A model generated the notes under the pieces. The model was not told the origin of the DNA, did no database searches, and was given only the letters and a program-made list of their open reading frames with translations. From Symsagittifera roscoffensis (lineage: Eukaryota > Xenacoelomorpha > Acoela > Convolutidae), in the NCBI RefSeq assembly GCF_963678635.1, contig NC_087066.1:19931996-19995995 (forward strand): 64,000 nucleotides of DNA, written 5' to 3'. Made by a program: the position numbers and the translations under genes. Of this stretch, positions 57,701-64,000 are shown piece after piece. The stretch's first letter is position 1. Each line of letters opens with the position of its first letter.

Positions 57701-60700
57701 CATTAACAAACCAAAAAAGTGTCGCTGTGGTTTTTGGTTGTCAAAACTGAAGAAACATTCAGTAGCCGAGACCAGACGCTAGTGGAAACTACCAATTTGT
57801 GACGACAACTTTTTTCAGACAGAAAATCAACACAGCGCAAATCCGCTTCTGCAACGATCGTTAACTTAGAATAATTGATGAATGGAACAATAATGAACAC
57901 ATCAAGACTTCTTAACTAGCCAAACACTGTCCTGGAAAATGAAAAAGATTGTACCACAAAAAATCGCATCAAGGATGAACACAAAAAAAGACATATTTCA
58001 GAAATATAAACACCAAAATCTAAAGCCCAGAACTCCCATGAACAGTCAGCATACCCGCAACGCATTAACAAACCAAAAAGCAGCGCTGCGTATTTCAAAG
58101 ATGTCAAAACTGAAGAAGCATTCAGTGGCCAAGACAAGAAGCTAGTGGAAACTACCAATTTGTGACAACTTTTTTTCGGGAAAAAAATCACCACAGCGCA
58201 AATCCGCTTCTGCAACGATCGCTAACTCGGTAGAATTGAGGAATGGATCAACAATGAACAAATCAAGATGACTTAACTAGCCACACAGTGTCCTGAAAAA
58301 TGAAAAAATTTCTACCACAAAAGATCGCATCAAGGATAAACACAAAAAATGACATATTCCAGAAACATAAAGACCAAAATCGAAAACTTAGTACTCCCAT
58401 GAAATGTCAGCAAACCCACAGCGCATTAACACCCCAAAATATGTGTATTTCAAAGATGTCAATACTGAAGAAACATTGAGTAGCCAAGACCAGAAGCTAG
58501 TGGAAACGACCAATTTGTGACGACAACTTCCTTCGGACAAAGATCACCACAGCGCAAAGCCGCTTCTGCAACGATCCCTAACCCAGTAGAATTGAGGAAT
58601 GGAACAACAATGAACACATCAAGATGACTTAACTAGCCACACAGTGTCCTGAAAAATGAAAAAAAAACTTGTATCACAAAAGATCGCATCAAGAACAAAC
58701 ACAAAAAAAGACATATTTCAGAAACATAAAGGCCAAATTCAAAAACTTAGTACTGCTAAGAACTGTCAGCAAACCCACAGCGCATTAACACACCGAAAAA
58801 TTGTCGCTGAATTTTTTGGTTGTCAAAACTGAAGAAACATTCAGTAGCCGAGACCAGACGCAAGTGGAAACTACCAATTTGTGACGACAAATTTTTTCAG
58901 ACAGAAAATCACCACAGCGCAAATCCGCTTCTGCAACGATCGCTAACTTAAGAGAATTGATGAACGGAACAATAATGAACACATCAAGATGACTTAACTA
59001 GCCACACAGTGTCCTGAAAAATGAAAAATTTTGAACCACAAAAGATCGCGTCGAGAACAAACACAATAAAAGACTTCAGAAACATAAAGACAAAAATCAA
59101 AAAACTTAGTACTCCCATGAACTGTCAGCGAACCCATAACGCATTAACAACCCAAAAAAATGTCGCTATGTATTTCAAAGATGTCAAAACTGAAGAAACA
59201 ATCAGTAGCCATGACCAGTAGCTAGTAGAAACTACCAATTTATGACAATTTTCTTCGGACAAAAAATCAGCACAGCGCAAATCCGCTTCTGCAACAATCG
59301 CTACACCAGTAGAATTGATGATTGGAACAACAATGAACTCATCAAGACTTCTTAACTAGCCACACACTGTCCTGGAAAATGAAAAAAAATGTACCACAAA
59401 AAATCGCATCAAGGATGAACACAAAAAAGGCATATTTCAGAAACATAAAGACCAAATTCAAAAACTTAGTACTGCCAAGAACTGTCAGCAAACCCACAGC
59501 GCATTAACAAACCAAAAAAGTGTCGCTGTGTATTTCAAAGATGTCAAAACTGAAGAAACAATCAGTAGCCAAGACCATAAGCTAGTGGAAACTACCAATT
59601 TGTGACGACAACTTTTTTCAGACAGAAAATCACCACAGCGCAAATCCGCTTCTGCACCGATCGCTGACTTAATAGAATTGATGAATGGAACAATAATGAA
59701 CACATCAAGAAGACTTAACTAGCCACACAGTGTCCTGAAAAATGAAAAAAATTGAACCACAAAAAATCGCATCAAGAACAAACACAAAAAAAGACATATT
59801 TCAGAAACATAATGACCAAAATCAAAAAACTTAGTACTCCCATGAATTGTCAGCAAACCCACAACGCATTCACAACCCAAAAAAATGTCGCTGTGTATTT
59901 CAAAGATGTCAAAACTGAAGAAACAATCAGTAGCCAAGACCATAAGCTAGTAGAATTTACCAATATATGACAATTTTCTTCGAACAAAAAGTCACCACAG
60001 CGCAAATCCGCTTCTGCAACGGTCGCTGCACCAGTAGAATTGATGATTGGAACAACAATGAACTCATCAAGACTTCTTAACTAGCCACACACTGTCCTGG
60101 AAAATGAAAAAAATTGTATCACAAAAAATCGCATCAAGGATGAACACAAAAAAGACATATTTCAGAAACTTAAAGACCAAATTGAAAAACTTAGTACTGC
60201 CAAGAACTGTCAGCAAACCCACAGCGCATTAACAAACCAAAAAAGTGTCGCTGTATTTTTTGGTTGTCAAAACTGCAGAAGCAATCAATAATCAAGACCA
60301 GAAGCTAGTGGAAACTACCAATTTGTGACGACAACTTTCTTCGGACAAAAAGTCACCACAGCGCAAATCCGCTTCTGCAACGTTCGCTTCACCAGTAGAA
60401 TTGATGATTGGAACAACAATGAACTCATCAAGACTTCTTAACTAGCCACACACTGTCCTGGAAAATGAAAAAAATGTACCACAAAAAATCGCATCAAGGA
60501 TGAACACAAAAAAAAGACAAATTTCAGAAACATAATTACCAAAATCCAAAACCCAGAAATCCCATGAACAGTCAGCACACTCACAACGCATTAACAAACC
60601 AAAAAAGCAGCGCTGCGTATTTCAAAGATGTCAAAACTGAAGAAACATTCAGTAGCCGAGACCAGAAGCTAGTGGAAACTACCAATTTATAACGACAACT

Positions 60701-61170
60701 TTTTTCGGACAAAAAATCACCACAGCGCAAGTCCACTTCTGCAACGACCGCTAAACTAGTAGAATTGAGGAATGGAACAACAATGAACACATCAAGATTT
60801 CTTAACTAGCCACACACTGTCCTCAAAAATGAAAAAAAAATGTACCACAAAAAATCGCATCAAGGCTGAACACAAAAAAAGACATATTTCAGACACATAA
60901 TGAACAAAATCAAAACTTTATACTCCCATGAACCATCAAAATACCGACGTCGCATTAACAAACCAAAAAATTAGCGCTGTTTGTTTCAAAGATGTCAAAA
61001 CTGAAGAAACATTCAGTAGTCAAGACCAAAAGCTAGTGGAAACTACCAATTTGACGACAACTTTCTTCGGACAAAAAATCACCAGAGCGCAAATCCGCTT
61101 CTACAACGATTGCTAACCCAGTAGAATTGTTGATTGGAACATCAATGAACTCATCAAGACTTCTTAACTA

Positions 61171-64000
61171 GCCACACACTGTCCTGGAAAATGAAAAAAT
61201 TTGTACCACAAAAAATCGCATCAAGGCTAAACAAAAAGGACATATTTCAGACACATAAAGAACAAAATCAAAAATTTATACTCCAATGAACTGTCAGCAT
61301 ACCCACATTGCATTAACAAACCAAAAAAGCAGCACTGTGTATTTAAAATATGCCAAAACTGAAGAAACATTCAGTAGCCAAGACCAGAAGCTAGTGGAAA
61401 CTACCAATTTGTGACAACTTTCTTCAAAGAAACAATCACCACAGCGCAAATCCGCTTCTGCAACGATCGCTAACCCAGTAGAATTGTTGATTGGAACAAC
61501 AATGAACTCATCAAGACTTCTTAACTAGCCACACACTGTCCTGGAAAATGAAAGAATTTGTACCATAAAAAATCGCATCAAGGCTAAACAAAAAGGACAT
61601 ATTTCAGACACATAAAGAACAAAATCAAAAAATTTATAATCCCATGAACAGTCAGCAAACTCAAAACGCATTAAGAAACCAAAATAAGCAGCGCTGCGTA
61701 TTTCAAAGATGTCAAAACTGAAGAAAAATTCAGTAGCCGAGACCAGAAGCTAGTGGAAACTACCAATTTGTAACGACAACTTTTTTCGGACAAAAAATCA
61801 CCACAGCGCAAATCCACTTCTGCAACGATCGCTAACCCAGTAGAATTGTTGATTGGAACATCAATGAAATCATCAATACTTCTTAACTAGCCACACACTG
61901 TCCTGGAAAATGAAAAAAATTGTACCACAAAAAATCGCATCAAGGATGAACACAAAAAAAGACATATTTCAGAAATATAAAAACCAAAATCCAAAACCCA
62001 GAAGTCCCATGAACAGTCAGCATACCCACAACGCATTAACAAACCAAAAAAGCAGCGCTGCGTATTCAAAATTGTCAAAACTGCAGAAGCAATCAATAAT
62101 CAAGACCAGAAGCTAGTGGAAACTACCAATTTGTGTCGACAACTTTCTTCGGACAAAAAATCACCACAGCGCTAATCCGCTTTTGCAACGATCGCTAACC
62201 CAGTAGAATTGTTGATTGGAACAACAATGAACTCATCAAGACTTCTTAACTAGCCACACACTATCCTAGAAAATGAAAAAATTTGTACCACAAAAAATCG
62301 CATCAAAGATGAACACAAAAAAAAGACAAATTTCAGAAAGATAATTACCAAAATCCAAAACCCAGAAGTCCCATGAACAGTCAGCATACTCACAACGCGT
62401 TAACAAACCAAAAAAGCAGCGCTGCGTATTTCAAAGATGTCAAAACTGAAGAAACATTCAGTAGCCGAGACCAGAAGCTAGTGGAAACTACCAATTTATA
62501 ACGACAATTTTTTCGGACAAAAAATCACCACAGCGCAAATCCACTTCTGCAACGACCGCTAAACCAGTAGAATTGAGGATTGGAACAACAATGAACACAT
62601 CAAGATTTTTTAGCTAGCCACACACTGTCCTCAAAAATGAAAAAAAAATTGTACCACAAAAAATCGCATCAAGGCTAAACAAAAAGGACATATTTCAGAC
62701 ACATAAAGAACAAAATCAAAAATTTATACTCCCATGAACTGTCAGCATACCCATATTGCATTAACAAACCAAAAAAGCAGCACTGTGTATTTGAAATATG
62801 TCAAAACTGAAGAAACATTCAGTAGCCAAGACCAGAAGCTAGTGGAAACTACCAATTTGTGACAACTTTCTTCAAAGAAACAATCACCACAGCGCAAATC
62901 CGCTTCTGCAACGATGGCTAACCTAGTAGAATTGTTGATTGGAACAACAATGAACTCATCAAGACTTCTTAACTAGCCACACACTGTCCTGGAAAATGAA
63001 AGAATTTGTACCACAAAAAATCGCATCAAGGCTAAACAAAAAGGACATATTTCAGACACATAAAGAGCAAAATCAAAAAATTTATAATCCCATGAACAGT
63101 CAGCATACTCAAAACGCAATAACAAACCAAAAAAGCAGCGCTGCGTATTTCAAAGATGTCAAAACTGAAGAAACATTCAGTAGCCGAGACCAGAAGCTAG
63201 TGGAAACTACCATTTTGTAACGACAACTTTTTTCGGACAAAAAATCACCACAGCGCAAATCCACTTCTGCAACGATCGCTAACCCAGTATACTTGTTGAT
63301 TGGAATATCAATGAACTCATCAAGACTTCTTAACTAGCCAAACACTGTCCTGGAAAATGAAAAAATTTGTACCACAAAAAATCGCATCAAGGATGAACAC
63401 AAAAAAAGACATATTTCAGAAACATAAAATCCAAAATCCAAAATCCAGAAGTCCCATGATCAGTCAGCATACCCAAAACGCATTAACAAACCAAAAAAGC
63501 AGCGCTGCGTATTTCAAAGTTGTCAAAACTGCAGAAGCAATCAATAATCAAGACCAGAAGCTAGTGGAAACTACCAATTTGTGTCGACAACTTTCTTCGG
63601 ACAAAAAATCACCACAGCGCTAATCCGCTTTTGCAACGATCGCTAACCCAGTAGAATTGTTGATTGGAACAACAATGAACTCATCAAGACTTCTTAACTA
63701 GCCACACACTATCCTGGAAAATGAAAAGATTTGTACCACAAAAAATCGCATCAAGGATGAACACAAAAAAAAGACATATTTCAGAAACATAAAACCAAAA
63801 TCCAAAACCCAGAAGTCCCATGAACAGTCAGCATACCCACAACGCATTAAAAAACCAAAAAAGCAGCGCTGCGTATTTCAAAGTTGTCAAAACTGCAGAA
63901 GCAATCAATAATCAAGACCAGAAGCTAGTGGAAACTACCAATTTGTGTCGACAACTTTCTTCGGACAAAAAATCACCACAGCGCAAATCCACTTCTGCAA
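61171..64000. repeat. Tetrameric higher-order repeat, about 1.45 kb
   Basis: The aggctaaacaaaaaggacat variant recurs at about 61,214 and 62,669, and at 61,578 and 63,033, both 1,455 bp apart. The gcaatcaataatcaag variant recurs at about 62,088 and 63,537. Four monomers per unit. Confidence 0.7.

Larger units (their letters stand above)
46847..59503. repeat. Large satellite unit, two tandem copies (5.78 and 6.87 kb)
   Basis: 46,847-52,630 corresponds to 52,631-59,503. Private variants match at offset 5,783 (cattaaaaccc at 47,218 and 53,001), then at 7,955 (49,026/56,981) and finally at 6,873 (51,912/58,785). Confidence 0.85.
41003..64000. repeat. Satellite array, about 361-bp monomer, about 63 copies
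   Basis: The array runs to the right edge. Core strings such as gcgcaaatccgcttctgcaa and gtcaaaactgaagaaac recur about every 358-366 bp. The plus strand is rich in A and C relative to T and G. The first monomers (41,003-42,240) and the last 4 kb are the most diverged, and the middle is the most homogeneous. The monomer length is not a multiple of three, and stops recur in all frames, so it is not a coding repeat. A centromeric, pericentromeric or other heterochromatic satellite is the likely nature; location cannot be told from sequence. Confidence 0.92.

Noticed and set aside
43945-59703. A minus-strand 65-codon frame beginning MFIIVPFINS repeated about 16 times
   Set aside because: It recurs because it lies in the satellite dimer. 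The frame is lost in other monomers, and the monomer length does not keep phase.
42739-63623. Plus-strand frames such as MKKIVPQKIASRMNTKKD in many monomers
   Set aside because: Lys/Asn/Thr-rich reading of A-rich satellite DNA. Each ends within one monomer and indels change the frame.

Overview
The window is eukaryotic, AT-rich and repeat-dominated. It has GT-AG introns, LTR-retroelement genes, a long satellite and no bacterial gene organisation. It looks like an invertebrate animal chromosome, possibly a nematode, but nothing here fixes the species. No intact, clearly functional host gene was found.

Region 1 (about 1-15,890, minus strand) is one very large Ty3/gypsy-type (Metaviridae-like) retroelement that runs off the left edge. 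In transcription order it has a candidate 294-bp LTR and primer site, a 1.2-kb leader, a basic 155-aa ORF, and a Gag split by one in-frame TAA. Next come protease, a spacer domain, reverse transcriptase, RNase H and integrase with a GPY module. After these lie two tiny membrane-protein ORFs, a Ser/Thr/Pro-rich accessory ORF, an envelope-like gene and a second Ser/Thr/Pro-rich ORF cut by the edge. The copy is decayed: the reverse transcriptase active site reads YLDV instead of YLDD, there are three in-frame TAA codons, and there are several frameshifts, many of them at homopolymers.

Region 2 (about 16,080-29,960) is a nested segmental duplication. One 4.1-kb non-coding unit is followed by a second copy that carries an internal 2.4-kb tandem duplication, whose junction lies on an (AT)n tract. 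A partial third copy follows. Region 3 (30,200-33,700) holds a decayed second gypsy integrase and a pair of direct repeats of about 410 bp. These repeats contain a short piece resembling a SET-domain gene. Region 4 (33,865-38,240) holds a multi-exon, frameshifted SET-domain gene (minus strand) and two unidentified plus-strand coding remnants.

Region 5 (38,650-40,970) is a cluster of unrelated simple and inverted repeats (26-bp, about 107-bp and 32-bp periods) and a foldback element. Region 6 (about 41,000-64,000) is a satellite array of about 361-bp monomers, roughly 63 copies. It has several levels of higher-order structure: 724-bp dimers, a 1,083-bp trimer duplication, 1.45-kb tetramers, and a 5.8/6.9-kb large unit. 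The size difference of the large unit is exactly accounted for by gain of three dimers and loss of one trimer. Many short frames in the array recur only because the satellite repeats; they are not genes.
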